A stretch of 64,000 nt of DNA from Alphaproteobacteria bacterium (GCA_030065235.1 JASJDC010000002.1:954001-1018000); one strand, 5' to 3'. Counted from the stretch's first letter, positions 19,763-28,462 are shown. Numbers and translations are program-made. The notes: a model not told the origin generated them from the sequence alone.

Positions 19763-20218
19763 ATGTCCCGCTTTTCCAACACCGTCTGGCTCGATCAATC
19801 CGGCGCCGCTTATGCCGCGCTTGTGTTGCGCGTCTCGCTCGGCGTCATGTTCGTGGCGCACGCCTACCTGAAAATCGCGGTCTTCACCCTGCCCGGCACG
19901 GTTCAGTTCTTCGATGCGGTCGGGTTCCCGGGCTGGTTCGCCTATCCGACCGTGGCGGCCGAACTGATCGGAGGCCTGTTGCTGATCGTCGGTTTTCAGA
20001 CGCGCCTGGTCAGTCTGGCGCTGCTGCCGGTTCTGTTGGGCGCGACCTTCGTCCATCTCGGCAATGGCTGGGTCTTCTCTGCGGAAGGCGGCGGATATGA
20101 ATACCCACTGTTCCTGGTCGCCGCCGGGGTCGCGCAAGTCCTGCTTGGAGACGGCGCGCATTCGCTGAAGCTGGGACGCAAAGATCGCGGGGACGTCGCG
20201 TACCAATCTGCTAAGTAG
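19763..20218 (+). CDS. DoxX family membrane protein
   Basis: 151 residues from the ATG at 19763, with AAGGAGG at 19749-19755. Four hydrophobic helices are seen, beginning AALVLRVSLGVMFVAHAYLK, then VAAELIGGLLLIVG, LVSLALLPVLLGATFVHLG and YPLFLVAAGVAQVLL. The GVMFVAHAYLK start and the HLGNGW loop are typical of the DoxX/YphA group. DoxX relatives are linked to oxidative or thiol stress and quinol chemistry in some bacteria, but members of this branch lack a firm function. It is probably controlled by the divergent LysR regulator. Confidence 0.9.
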   Translation: MSRFSNTVWLDQSGAAYAALVLRVSLGVMFVAHAYLKIAVFTLPGTVQFFDAVGFPGWFAYPTVAAELIGGLLLIVGFQTRLVSLALLPVLLGATFVHLGNGWVFSAEGGGYEYPLFLVAAGVAQVLLGDGAHSLKLGRKDRGDVAYQSAK

Positions 20219-20272
20219 TCGCGGCGTCGGTGTCGCACGACTGGCGCGGGGCGGCTTTGGCCGCCTCGCGCT

Positions 20273-20962
20273 TCATGCGTTCGCACGCGTCGCATCAGTC
20301 CGACGGCGCCGCGTTGACCAAGACCCGCCCGCCGCCGCGCCGAGAAAACCCAGCGGGAAGGCGAGCAGGGCGAGCCCGGCGGCGAGCCAGAGAGGGACGA
20401 GCGTTTGCGGCGGCTCGGCGGCTCGGTTCTTGCGCTCAAGCCGGCCCCAGACGCCGAGACCGGCGGCGCGCGCCTGCGCCTCGGCGGCGAGATAACGCGC
20501 GGCCAGACCCTCCAGGACTGTCGGGTCGGCCTTGGGATAAGTCTTAAACAAGAAATAGCGTGCGGCCGAGGCCTCCCCTGCGCGCAGCATGGCCTCGGCT
20601 AGATCGATGCGCCCGCCGTCGGTCTCTGCTAAAGCGCAGACCGCGACCGGACGCCCGGTTCCGCCTTTCCGGCGCGGCCGGTTGCGGTCGACGATGTGAC
20701 AGGAGACGGGCCGGCCTTCCGCCAACTCGGTCAGCGCCGCCGAGGCGCGCCAGCCTTCCGCCGTGTCATATTCGAAACTATTCTGACCGAACAGACGCGT
20801 GCGGATCATCGCGCCGTCCGCCGTTTCGATGAATACCGTATCGCCATCGATTGGATGCGCGACGCCGGACAGGACGCCGCCGACAGTCCAATCGGATTCC
20901 TTCTTCGCCGCAGCACACGGCGAAACGGCAAGAAGAGTCACAATAACAATCAAAGAACGCAT
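20273..20962 (-). CDS. Thermonuclease (SNase) family protein with signal peptide and C-terminal membrane segment
   Basis: 229 residues. An N-terminal signal peptide (MRSLIVIVTLLAVSPCAAA) precedes a staphylococcal-nuclease-like fold: HPIDGDTVFI, then MIRTRLFGQNSFEYD, and later RAGEASAARYFLFKTYP with AAEAQARAAGLGVWG near the end. A hydrophobic stretch (LVPLWLAAGLALLAFPLGFL) would anchor it near the C-terminus. The usual R-L-x-G-I-D-A-P-E active-site segment is altered to RLFGQNSFEYD, so nuclease activity is uncertain. It is probably exported and membrane-bound. Confidence 0.82.
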   Translation of the reverse strand: MRSLIVIVTLLAVSPCAAAKKESDWTVGGVLSGVAHPIDGDTVFIETADGAMIRTRLFGQNSFEYDTAEGWRASAALTELAEGRPVSCHIVDRNRPRRKGGTGRPVAVCALAETDGGRIDLAEAMLRAGEASAARYFLFKTYPKADPTVLEGLAARYLAAEAQARAAGLGVWGRLERKNRAAEPPQTLVPLWLAAGLALLAFPLGFLGAAAGGSWSTRRRRTDATRANA

Positions 20963-21141
20963 AACTGGGGCCTACCACGCTTTGGGCGCGCGCATCAACC
21001 AACCCTGGGTTGGCCCCTGACGGCGACGCCTTTGGGGTTGTGAGAGCTGCTCGCGGGAGTCCGCGGATTGGCCAAGCGGACAGGGCCGGCTATCCTATCG
21101 TTTCGATCGCCAACGCACCGCGGCTATTGAAGGACCCGCCT

Positions 21142-22239
21142 TTGCCTGTTCCGACCGATAAGACCCGGTTTGAGATCGCTGTCATGGCTGGCGACGGGAT
21201 TGGCCCGGAAGTCATGCGGCCGGCGCTGGATATCCTGGCGACCGTAGAGGCGAAGATTGGGGGTTTTTCGCTGGAAACCGTCGTCCTCGAAGCCGGCGCG
21301 GGCCTGTATCGGGACAAGGGCGAAGCCTTGCCGGCCGCATCGGTCGAGCGCGCCGGCAGGGCCGACGCGACCCTGCTGGCGGCGATGGGCCTGCCTGAGG
21401 TGCGCTATCCCGATGGCCGCGAGATCACGCCGCAGATCGATTTGCGAGAGATTTTCGGCCTTTACGCCGGCGTGCGTCCGGCCAAGGCCTTAGCGGGCGT
21501 GCCGCCTGTCCTGGCCGACCCGCGCGCCGCCGAGATCGATTTCGTGCTCATCCGGGAATCGACAGAGGGGTTGTTTGTCGGCCGCCATAAGGCTGAACGG
21601 ATCGGCGATACGATCGCCCGCGACATGATGGAGATCACGCGGGCGACCAGCGAGAAACTGTTCCATTTCAGCTTTCGTCTGGCGCGGGACCGGAAAGCGC
21701 GCGGCTATCGGGGGCGGGTCACCTGCGTCGACAAGGCGAATGTGCTGGGCTCCACCGCCTTCTTCCGGGAGATTTTCGATGAGGTTTCAGAGACCTATCC
21801 CGATATCGAGCGCGACTACGGCTATGTCGACGCGGTGGCGATGGCTTTCGTCAAGCGGCCTTGGGATTATGACGTGCTGGTCACCGAGAATATGTTCGGC
21901 GACATTCTGTCCGATCTTGCCGCGGGGCTGATCGGCGGTCTCGGCTTCGCGCCTTCGGCGGATATCGGCGACGGCCAGGCGGTGTTCCAGCCGTGCCATG
22001 GCACCGCTCCGGACATCGCGGGACAAGGCAAGGCCAATCCCACCGCCATGATTCTCAGCGCCGCGATGATGCTGGATTGGCTGGGCGTTCAAAAGGACGT
22101 TCCGGCCTGCCGAACAGCGGCGAAGGCGATTGAGACGGCCGTTGCGTCCGCCTTCGCCAGCGGCGCTCTGCGCAGTATCGAATCCGGCGGCGCCGATGGA
22201 ACCACGGCCATCGCTGACGCCATTCTGGCGCGGCTCTAA
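21142..22239 (+). CDS. Isocitrate/isopropylmalate dehydrogenase family enzyme
   Basis: 365 residues from TTG at 21142, preferred because GAAGGA at 21129-21134 is seven bases upstream and the family begins with the dinucleotide-domain strand FEIAVMAGDGIGPEVMRPAL. Catalytic and metal-binding motifs are RESTEGLFVGRH, TCVDKANVLGST (Lys), DYGYVDAVAMAFVKRP and VLVTENMFGDILSDLAAGL; the cofactor loop is CHGTAPDIAGQGKANP. The group contains 3-isopropylmalate, tartrate and homoisocitrate dehydrogenases. No leucine-pathway genes are nearby, so tartrate/malate-type activity is also possible. Confidence 0.9.
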   Translation: MPVPTDKTRFEIAVMAGDGIGPEVMRPALDILATVEAKIGGFSLETVVLEAGAGLYRDKGEALPAASVERAGRADATLLAAMGLPEVRYPDGREITPQIDLREIFGLYAGVRPAKALAGVPPVLADPRAAEIDFVLIRESTEGLFVGRHKAERIGDTIARDMMEITRATSEKLFHFSFRLARDRKARGYRGRVTCVDKANVLGSTAFFREIFDEVSETYPDIERDYGYVDAVAMAFVKRPWDYDVLVTENMFGDILSDLAAGLIGGLGFAPSADIGDGQAVFQPCHGTAPDIAGQGKANPTAMILSAAMMLDWLGVQKDVPACRTAAKAIETAVASAFASGALRSIESGGADGTTAIADAILARL

Positions 22240-22370
22240 CGCGCGCCTGGGACCTCTTTCCGGCATTTCCGCATTGTGGCGCGCTTTCCGGCGCCGTTTC
22301 GCCTTAATCTGGGGTCACCGTCTTAGGATCGACCGAAATGGAGAGACGGTCGAATGAGAGAGGGACGACC

Positions 22371-22517
22371 ATGCTGCAGATTACGACCGCGACCGTCGCC
22401 ATGACGGCGCTGCTCTTTGCATTATTCCTGATACTGGGTGTTGTTTTTGAAGAAGCGCTTGCGCATATGCCGAACTCGGTCTCCGGCGCTTTTGGGGTCG
22501 GCGGTTCCAAGGACTGA
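22371..22517 (+). CDS. Small single-span membrane protein (48 residues)
   Basis: An ATG at 22371 follows GAGAGGGA, a good ribosome-binding site. The 48-residue product has one hydrophobic helix (AMTALLFALFLILGVVF) followed by a short polar tail ending GGSKD. It lies between two well-supported genes and has no recognisable homologue. The membrane helix and the ribosome-binding site favour a real gene, but chance is not excluded. Confidence 0.45.
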   Translation: MLQITTATVAMTALLFALFLILGVVFEEALAHMPNSVSGAFGVGGSKD

Positions 22518-22539
22518 ACCCGACGATTCGGCGCGCCGC

Positions 22540-23556
22540 TTAGAAGACGCCGACGATTTTGCCCGTGTGTCCGCCTTCCGGCAGCCGCCGCAAGGCGTCG
22601 GGCAGGCCGTCGAAGCTAAAGCGGGTCTTGTCCAGCATCGGCCGGATTGCGTTGATCTCCATCGCGCGGACCATGCGGGCGAACATGGCGCGGCTGCCGA
22701 CGGTGACGCCTTGAAGCCTGAGGTTTCGGGTCACAACGCGGCCGAGATTAAAACTGGCCTCGGCGCCGCCCAAGACGCCGATCAGGCTGATCACGCCGCT
22801 CGGCCGCACGCAGGCGGTCGATTTGGCCAGTGTGTCGGCGCCGCCGACCTCGACGATGTGATCCACCCCGACGCCGTCGGTCAGGGCTAAGACCGCCTTA
22901 TGCCAGTCCGTCGTCTCCCGGTAGTTGATCCCATGATCCGCGCCGAGGCCTTTCCCCAATTCGAGCCTTTCGTCGCTGGACGAGATCAGGAAGACCTCCG
23001 CGCCGGCCGACTTGGCGAATTGCAGCGCGAACAGCGCGACGCCGCCTGTGCCTTGGACCAGCACTCTGTCGCCGGGCCTGGTCGCGCCCTGTTCCACGAT
23101 GGCGTTCCAGGCGGTGACCGCCGCACAGGGCAGAGTCGCCGCCTCTTCGGCCGTGAGATGCGCCGGGGCTTTCACCACCGCGGCGGCCGGAATCTGCGTC
23201 CGTTCGCACATAGTTCCGTCCAACGGTCCGCCATGGGCGCCTTCGAACGAGTCCCACCGATAGGGTCCGTCGAGCCAGGACCGGCTGTAGGTCGGGCAGA
23301 CACGGTCGCCGATCTCCAGTCCCGTGACGGAAGCGCCCTTCGCGACGATCCGTCCGGTCCCGTCACAGAGTGGGACCAGCGGCAGGGTCCCGCCGAACCG
23401 GCCATAGCCGCCCCGGCTAAGGATCAGGTCGCGCGGATTGATCGAGACCGCCTCGATCGCGATCACCACATCCTCCGCACTCGGTTCCGGATCGGGCCGC
23501 TCGACCACGCGCATATGCTCAGGGCCCCACTCACCGTCTATCACAACCGCCTTCAT
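22540..23556 (-). CDS. NAD(P)-dependent medium-chain dehydrogenase/reductase
   Basis: 338 residues of the MDR superfamily. The N-terminal GroES-like domain has the INPRDLILSRGGYG and LVPLCDGTGRIVAKG segments; the Rossmann fold is VLVQGTGGVALFALQFAKSAG. The four-cysteine structural zinc loop of classical alcohol dehydrogenases is not seen, which places it with the NAD(P)-dependent alcohol-dehydrogenase-like or quinone-reductase-like groups. It is followed after 15 bp on the same strand's upstream side by the LysR gene at 23572, so the two may share a transcript. Substrate unknown. Confidence 0.88.
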   Translation of the reverse strand: MKAVVIDGEWGPEHMRVVERPDPEPSAEDVVIAIEAVSINPRDLILSRGGYGRFGGTLPLVPLCDGTGRIVAKGASVTGLEIGDRVCPTYSRSWLDGPYRWDSFEGAHGGPLDGTMCERTQIPAAAVVKAPAHLTAEEAATLPCAAVTAWNAIVEQGATRPGDRVLVQGTGGVALFALQFAKSAGAEVFLISSSDERLELGKGLGADHGINYRETTDWHKAVLALTDGVGVDHIVEVGGADTLAKSTACVRPSGVISLIGVLGGAEASFNLGRVVTRNLRLQGVTVGSRAMFARMVRAMEINAIRPMLDKTRFSFDGLPDALRRLPEGGHTGKIVGVF

Positions 23557-23571
23557 CGCGCCCGCTTCTCG

Positions 23572-24540
23572 TCACCAAATCCGGACATTTTGTGAGTCTC
23601 CGGTCGAGACGACGCCCGCCGCGTCTGGTTCGGCCGCATCGGCCCGCACCCCGTCCTTGTCCGCTTCTTCGAACAGCCATTCTCGGAACGCCTTGACCTT
23701 CGGTCGGTCATAATTCTCCTCCGGGCAGACCACGTAATAGGAAGACTTGATCGGCATGATCAGTTCGAAGGGCCGCACCAGCAGGCCCGCCTGCAGCGCT
23801 CCAGCCGCCAGGGTCGCCCGGCCCAGAGCGACGCCTTGCCCTTCCACCGCCGCTTGGATCACCAGGGCGGACAAGTCGAAATAGGGACCTTGCTCGGTGT
23901 CGATGTTCGAAACGCCGATAGCCGCCAGCCATTCGGGCCAACCGATTGGCATATCGTCATGCAGCAGCGTGTGATGGCGCAAATCCTCTGGCGTGCGCAA
24001 GGGCTTGTCAGGGTCCTGTAATAGGCGCGGACTGCATACTGGGTAAATCTGTTCGTCAATCAGACGTTCGCTGACCAGATTGGCGTAGCCCCCTTGGCCG
24101 AACCGCACGGCGACATCAATATCATCACGGTTGAAATCCACGAGCCGTTCGGTGGTGATCAGGCGAATGTCGATATCCGGGTGTTTTTGCCGAAAGCGCG
24201 ACAGGCGCGGCACCAGCCACCCGGATGAAAAACTCGCCAGGGTCGTCACGTTCAACGCGCCCGTCGCCTCGACCCGAGCGAGTTTCGAAACGCCGCGCTG
24301 CAGCGTCTCCAGCGCCTCGCGCACCGGCGGCAAAAAGGTCTGGCCTTCCTCGGTCAGCAGCAGCGAGCGGTTGAGGCGTTTGAACAGTTTCACCCCCAGC
24401 GCGTCCTCCAGCGTCTTGATCTGATGGCTGATCGCCGCCTGGGTCACGAAGATTTCCTCCGCCGCCTTGGTGAAGCTGAGATGGCGGGCCGCCGCCTCGA
24501 AGGCGCGCAGTGTGTTCAGCGGCGGCAGACGGCGTTGCAT
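23572..24540 (-). CDS. LysR family regulator of the GcvA/VtlR type
   Basis: 322 residues. The HTH region MQRRLPPLNTLRAFEAAARH followed by LSFTKAAEEIFVTQAAISHQ matches the GcvA-like group, and the effector domain contains FSSGWLVPRLSRFRQKHPDI. It is divergent from a DUF1127 gene. In Brucella abortus the related regulator VtlR activates an sRNA and small DUF1127 proteins, and LsrB of Sinorhizobium belongs to the same group, so VtlR-like control of the neighbour is likely. A GcvA role in the glycine-cleavage genes 25 kb away is less likely because those carry a riboswitch. Confidence 0.9.
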   Translation of the reverse strand: MQRRLPPLNTLRAFEAAARHLSFTKAAEEIFVTQAAISHQIKTLEDALGVKLFKRLNRSLLLTEEGQTFLPPVREALETLQRGVSKLARVEATGALNVTTLASFSSGWLVPRLSRFRQKHPDIDIRLITTERLVDFNRDDIDVAVRFGQGGYANLVSERLIDEQIYPVCSPRLLQDPDKPLRTPEDLRHHTLLHDDMPIGWPEWLAAIGVSNIDTEQGPYFDLSALVIQAAVEGQGVALGRATLAAGALQAGLLVRPFELIMPIKSSYYVVCPEENYDRPKVKAFREWLFEEADKDGVRADAAEPDAAGVVSTGDSQNVRIW

Positions 24541-24556
24541 GCTCGAGCTCTCCAGT

Positions 24557-24583
24557 CTTCGGATAAGTAAGCCTTATCCGAAG
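24557..24583. promoter_or_regulatory. 11-bp perfect inverted repeat, candidate LysR operator
   Basis: CTTCGGATAAG (24557-24567) and CTTATCCGAAG (24573-24583) are exact reverse complements around TAAGC. The core ATAAG-N5-CTTAT fits the LysR T-N11-A pattern. It lies 17 bp upstream of the lysR start codon, so it may serve autoregulation. Confidence 0.6.
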
Positions 24584-24587
24584 CATG

Positions 24588-24599
24588 AGGATATATCCT
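24588..24599. promoter_or_regulatory. 12-bp palindrome abutting the DUF1127 promoter
   Basis: AGGATATATCCT is a perfect palindrome that ends one base before the candidate -35 at 24600. A site at that position suits an activator. It may be a second binding half for the LysR protein. Confidence 0.45.
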
Positions 24600-24628
24600 T
24601 TGTCAGGATTTCGGAAGGGCTCTATTTA
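24600..24628 (+). promoter_or_regulatory. Candidate promoter of the DUF1127 gene
   Basis: TTGTCA (24600-24605) and TATTTA (24623-24628) are 17 bases apart. The -35 matches five of six consensus bases and the -10 three. This would leave a leader of about 93 bases before the start at 24728. Confidence 0.4.
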
Positions 24629-24727
24629 TTTCCTTGTCAGCAACAAAACCCCTGTTGAACCGCCGATTGCATCAATTCTGTGCAGGCGACGATGACCGGG
24701 AACCAGCCAAGTGAAAGGAGTGGCGTC

Positions 24728-24934
24728 ATGACTGTCGAAACTTTAGGCCGCGTATCCTCCGGCTATACGTTCTCAAGCTTTTTCAAAGCGGTAGGAGCCG
24801 TTTTGGCGCTCTGGATCGAGCGTTATGAGCAGCGGCGCCATCTCGCGGAATTGGATGATCGCATGCTGTCCGACATCGGGGTCAGCCGGGGTGACGCGCG
24901 GGTCGAAGCCGATAAGCGCTTTTGGATGGCTTAA
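24728..24934 (+). CDS. DUF1127 small protein (YjiS-like)
   Basis: 68 residues from the ATG at 24728 (AAAGGAG at 24714-24720). The C-terminal half WIERYEQRRHLAELDDRMLS followed by DIGVSRGDA is the DUF1127 core. Such short arginine-rich proteins are common in Alphaproteobacteria; some bind RNA or act in phosphate, sugar or virulence control. A strong intrinsic terminator follows and a GcvA/VtlR-like regulator gene is divergent, an arrangement that matches the VtlR regulon. Confidence 0.92.
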   Translation: MTVETLGRVSSGYTFSSFFKAVGAVLALWIERYEQRRHLAELDDRMLSDIGVSRGDARVEADKRFWMA

Positions 24935-24989
24935 ATAAATCCTGCTTGTCCAAAACTTGCTTCTTCGCAGGAAAAATCAAAACCCTCAG

Positions 24990-25020
24990 ACGGCGCGCTG
25001 CACCCCTCAGCGCGCCGTTT
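24990..25020 (+). terminator. Rho-independent terminator after the DUF1127 gene
   Basis: CGGCGCGCTG (24991-25000) pairs with CAGCGCGCCG (25008-25017) over a seven-base loop, extended by an outer A-T pair, then TTTCTT. An A-rich stretch precedes it. It lies 56 bp after the DUF1127 stop. Confidence 0.85.
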
Positions 25021-25038
25021 CTTATGGCGCGTTGACGG

Positions 25039-26301
25039 TCACGGAAACCGCAGCAGCAGTTTGTTGAGCCCGCTTAAGGGCTTGTAGAGCATGTCGAATT
25101 GCGGCTTGAAGCGAAACCAGTCCAACCCGCCGATCTCCCGGCGAATCGTATCCAGGCTGCGCCGCCCGTCACAGCGTTTCAGCATCTCAATCCCCAGCGG
25201 CGGCAGCGGGTTTTTGACGGTGAGACCATCGAGGGTGATCGGCAATTCCTTGAGCCCCGAGGCGACGCCCTTGAAATCGGGCGACAGATTCAGGACCGGG
25301 ACCGCGCCGGCCGTCGGTCCCTCCGGCGGTCCGGCGTCGGCGTTGTCGGCGCGGACGCAATAGGCGATGTGTTTCGACATGTTGCCGGCCAGCAATTCTG
25401 CGAATCCCGCGCGTTCGATCGGATCGAGCGCCGAGAGACGCGTCAACAGCTCCTTGTCTCGGATATAGAAGCCGGGGTCGTAGCGCGCCGGTTCGACGAA
25501 GCTGACCAGCCGCAGCCCGGCCTGGTCGATCTCCGCCGCCAATTCCGGAACCCGGTAGGCGCGGTCGGTCGAATGCAGCAGTAGATCATAGAGCCCCGCG
25601 TCGCCGCCCTCTTTGTGATCGGTGAGATAGGGGTTGCGCAGGAGCCGGTTGGTAGGCGGGCTCGCGTCGAGCAGGCGCCGCGCGACCGTCACTTTGGCCC
25701 CGCTATCGTCCTCCGCGCCCGTGATCGCGCGCAGCATCGCCTGCATGTCATAAACGCCCGTCCGGCCCAAAGCGCCATAGACCATCAGGCCCAACCCGCC
25801 CTGCGGCGCCAGCGCCCGCGCTAGGGACTGGAAGCCTTCCTGCGGGACCGGCAGGTGATGCAGCACGCCAGTGCAATCGATATAGTCGAACAGGCCCAGC
25901 GACTCGATCTCCAGCAGCGAGCCGGTATGAAAGGTGATCCCGGCAAGGCCTCGGACCTCGGCGCGCGCCTCGGCGACGGCGCGGCTGGCGGTCGACAGGT
26001 CGATATAGTGGATATCCGCCGCAACGCCCGCATCCGCCAGCTGCTGGGCCAGCATGATCAGGGCGTCGCCGGCGCCGCCCCCGGCGACCAAAACCCGGAA
26101 TGGCTTCGACCGGTCGAGCCGTCCGCCATAGAGATAATGCTCGATTTCCGGCAGTCCGCTGGGCGAGCCGAGCAGCAGACGTTTCTTCTCGTCCGCCGGG
26201 TTCCGTTCCGGATAGGGCAAGTCCTCATACTGCGCCTTCACTGTCGCAACGGTATCGCTTTTGTTCTTGGCCGCGCCGCGGCTGGGCTTCGATCTGGCCA
26301 T
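25039..26301 (-). CDS. SAM-dependent methyltransferase, class I, with C-terminal extension
   Basis: 420 residues from the ATG at 26301, which overlaps the stop of the upstream oxidoreductase gene by one base (TGATG); the 63 upstream residues are shadow sequence. The N-terminus ATVKAQYEDLPYPERNPADE is a known signature of this family. The SAM-binding domain has RVLVAGGGAGDALIMLAQQL and FDYIDCTGVLHHLPVPQEGF. A second region of about 150 residues (LNLSPDFKGVASGLKELPIT onward) follows. The substrate is unknown. Confidence 0.82.
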   Translation of the reverse strand: MARSKPSRGAAKNKSDTVATVKAQYEDLPYPERNPADEKKRLLLGSPSGLPEIEHYLYGGRLDRSKPFRVLVAGGGAGDALIMLAQQLADAGVAADIHYIDLSTASRAVAEARAEVRGLAGITFHTGSLLEIESLGLFDYIDCTGVLHHLPVPQEGFQSLARALAPQGGLGLMVYGALGRTGVYDMQAMLRAITGAEDDSGAKVTVARRLLDASPPTNRLLRNPYLTDHKEGGDAGLYDLLLHSTDRAYRVPELAAEIDQAGLRLVSFVEPARYDPGFYIRDKELLTRLSALDPIERAGFAELLAGNMSKHIAYCVRADNADAGPPEGPTAGAVPVLNLSPDFKGVASGLKELPITLDGLTVKNPLPPLGIEMLKRCDGRRSLDTIRREIGGLDWFRFKPQFDMLYKPLSGLNKLLLRFP

Positions 26302-27272
26302 CACCGCACCTTCAGAACCACTTTGCCCATCGCCGCCCGGTCTTTCAGCAGTTGCAGCCCGTCGCGCGCCCGATCGAGCGGCAGAGTATGAGAGATATGC
26401 GGTTTCAAAAGCCCGTCCGCGAACATCTGTCCCAGATCGTCGGCCGATTGGCGCAAGACGGTTGGATCGAGCGCCGCATAAGCGCCCCAATAGACCCCGA
26501 ATATGTCGGTATTCTTCACCAGCGCGAGATTGGCGGGGATTTTCTGAACGTCGCCGCCTGCGAAACCGATCACCAGCATGCGCGCCAATGGGTTCACACA
26601 GCGCATGGACTGTAAAAAGGTCTCGCCGCCGACCGGGTCGAAGACCACATCCGCGCCGCCGGTCAAAGCACGGACCCGATCCTTGATGCTTTCCGTCCGC
26701 GTGTCGATCCCATGATCGGCGCCGGCGCCAAGGGCGATTTCCAGTTTCTCAGGACCGCCGGCCGTGGCGATGACCGTGGCCCCCATGGCTTTCCCGACTT
26801 GAACGGCGGCCAGCCCGACGCCGCCTGCCGCCCCATGGACCAGCAGGACCTCGCCGTCGCGCAGCCGACCGCGATGGGTCAGCGCGAGATGCGCCGTGCC
26901 GTAGGCGATCGGGAAGGCGGCGCCTTGTTCGAAACCCATTCCCGGCGGCATCACCATACAGCGTGCGTCGGGGACTGCGACTTGCTCGGCGAAGGCGCCG
27001 TGATCGACAACGGCCATGACCCGATCGCCGACAAAGACGCCATCGATATCGGGGGAGACCGCGCGCACCACGCCCGCCAGTTCCAGCCCCAGCGTGAAGG
27101 GCGGCGCCGGCGTCGCCTGATAGGCGCCGGTGGTCATCAGGATATCGGCGAAATTGACGCCGGCCGCCTCGACATCGATCAGGACGTGACGATCGCCTAT
27201 GGCCGGCGCGGGAATGTCGGCGACGGCGATCCCGTCCAGCCCGCTCAGGGCGATTTGCTGGATCGCTTTCAC
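26301..27272 (-). CDS. NADPH:quinone oxidoreductase family protein
   Basis: 323 residues, zinc-free MDR family. Typical motifs are VEAAGVNFADILMTTGAY near the N-terminus, then LLVHGAAGGVGLAAVQVGKA for the NADPH-binding turn and GADVVFDPVGGETF. The enzyme would reduce quinones or other activated alkenes with NADPH. It is 7 bp downstream of the asparaginase gene and its stop overlaps the next methyltransferase start by one base, so all three may be co-transcribed. Confidence 0.9.
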   Translation of the reverse strand: MKAIQQIALSGLDGIAVADIPAPAIGDRHVLIDVEAAGVNFADILMTTGAYQATPAPPFTLGLELAGVVRAVSPDIDGVFVGDRVMAVVDHGAFAEQVAVPDARCMVMPPGMGFEQGAAFPIAYGTAHLALTHRGRLRDGEVLLVHGAAGGVGLAAVQVGKAMGATVIATAGGPEKLEIALGAGADHGIDTRTESIKDRVRALTGGADVVFDPVGGETFLQSMRCVNPLARMLVIGFAGGDVQKIPANLALVKNTDIFGVYWGAYAALDPTVLRQSADDLGQMFADGLLKPHISHTLPLDRARDGLQLLKDRAAMGKVVLKVR

Positions 27273-27279
27273 GGCCCGG

Positions 27280-28338
27280 TCAAAAGCTTGGGAAACCCGC
27301 CGCCGGGCGCAGTTCGCCGGTCCGGAATCCGTTCCAGTTGGTCACCGGCGGCGTGAGGAAAGCGTCCATCGCCGGCCGGTCGGCGTCGTCGATCACACCC
27401 AACGCGTCGAGGACCGCCGTGATCATGACCTCCGCGCCGCGCTTGGCCCCGTCGCTGCATTTCAGCGCGACGCCCAATCCCATTTCCGGCAGGGCGGCGC
27501 AGAATACGCCTTCCGCGCCGGTCTTCAGGAACGCCTTGGATCCCAGGATGGTCATCACCTCGGTGCAGTAGCGGCCGGTTCCGGCGACCATGAAAGGGGC
27601 CGCGTGAACGGCGCTGCGAATCCGGGCGCAGGCCTCGGCGCGTTCCTGCGACAAGGCTTCGCCGGTCCCGAAGCGCGCGAAGCCATAGGCGAGATTCTCC
27701 AAGGGTATCGCCCAATTGGGGACAGAGCAGCCGTCCCGATCCCAGACCGCGTCCGACAAATCATAGCCGGTCATTGTTTCGAGAACGCCCATGATCCGTT
27801 GTTGTACGGGGTGTGTGACGGCAGTGTAGCCCTTGGTCGGGGCGCCGATCGCCTTCGCCAGCGACAGCATGCCGGTGTGTTTGCCGGAGCAGTTGTTATG
27901 CAGTTGCGTGGGCTCGACGCCCTTCGCCGCCATGGCGCGGGTCATCGGCTCGTAGTACGGCCAATGCGCGCCGCATTCCAGGTCCGGTTCGCCGAGGCCC
28001 TGGCGGGCGAGCACGCCCAGCGCTGCGTTCACATGCCGCTGTTCGCCGTTGTGCGAGGCGCAGATCAGCGCCAGTTCATCGTCGCTGAAATTCACGGCGT
28101 CCGCGGCGCCGCTTTCGACCACGGCGATCGCCTGCAGCCCTTTGATGGCCGAGCGTGGGAAGATCGGAGATTTGATGTCGCCGCAGGCCAGGCGCACGCC
28201 GCCTTCGACATCCACCACCGCGACCGACCCGTGGTGACGGCTCTCGACGATACCGCCGCGCGTCACCTCGACGCAGACCGGACCATCACTGTCGAGGTTG
28301 GTCGCAAGGGTCTGTGCGGCGGCGGAGGCTGAGGGCAT
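27280..28338 (-). CDS. L-asparaginase, Rhizobium etli type
   Basis: 352 residues of the asparaginase II family (class 3). It hydrolyses asparagine to aspartate and ammonia. The SxxK motif appears in FPRSAIKGLQ, a second conserved serine in CASHNGEQRH, and the zinc-binding Cys-Lys pair in LHNNCSGKHTGML; another conserved cysteine lies in WDRDGCSVPNWA. These match the residues known in the R. etli enzyme. It is distinct from the bacterial type I/II enzymes used clinically. It lies upstream of the quinone oxidoreductase with a 7-bp gap. Confidence 0.92.
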   Translation of the reverse strand: MPSASAAAQTLATNLDSDGPVCVEVTRGGIVESRHHGSVAVVDVEGGVRLACGDIKSPIFPRSAIKGLQAIAVVESGAADAVNFSDDELALICASHNGEQRHVNAALGVLARQGLGEPDLECGAHWPYYEPMTRAMAAKGVEPTQLHNNCSGKHTGMLSLAKAIGAPTKGYTAVTHPVQQRIMGVLETMTGYDLSDAVWDRDGCSVPNWAIPLENLAYGFARFGTGEALSQERAEACARIRSAVHAAPFMVAGTGRYCTEVMTILGSKAFLKTGAEGVFCAALPEMGLGVALKCSDGAKRGAEVMITAVLDALGVIDDADRPAMDAFLTPPVTNWNGFRTGELRPAAGFPSF

Positions 28339-28462
28339 TGACGCGGCTCTCTTGATCTATCGTCATTTCCGGCGTCGAAGTCCTAGGCCGGCCGCTCGAC
28401 CTTGCGCCGCTGCGCGCGTCAGTTCAAGGATGTCCCAACGGCTGCCAGAGAGAGGCGAGGCG

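Noticed and set aside
20219-20272. Possible terminator after doxX
   Set aside because: No stable stem with a T-tract was found.
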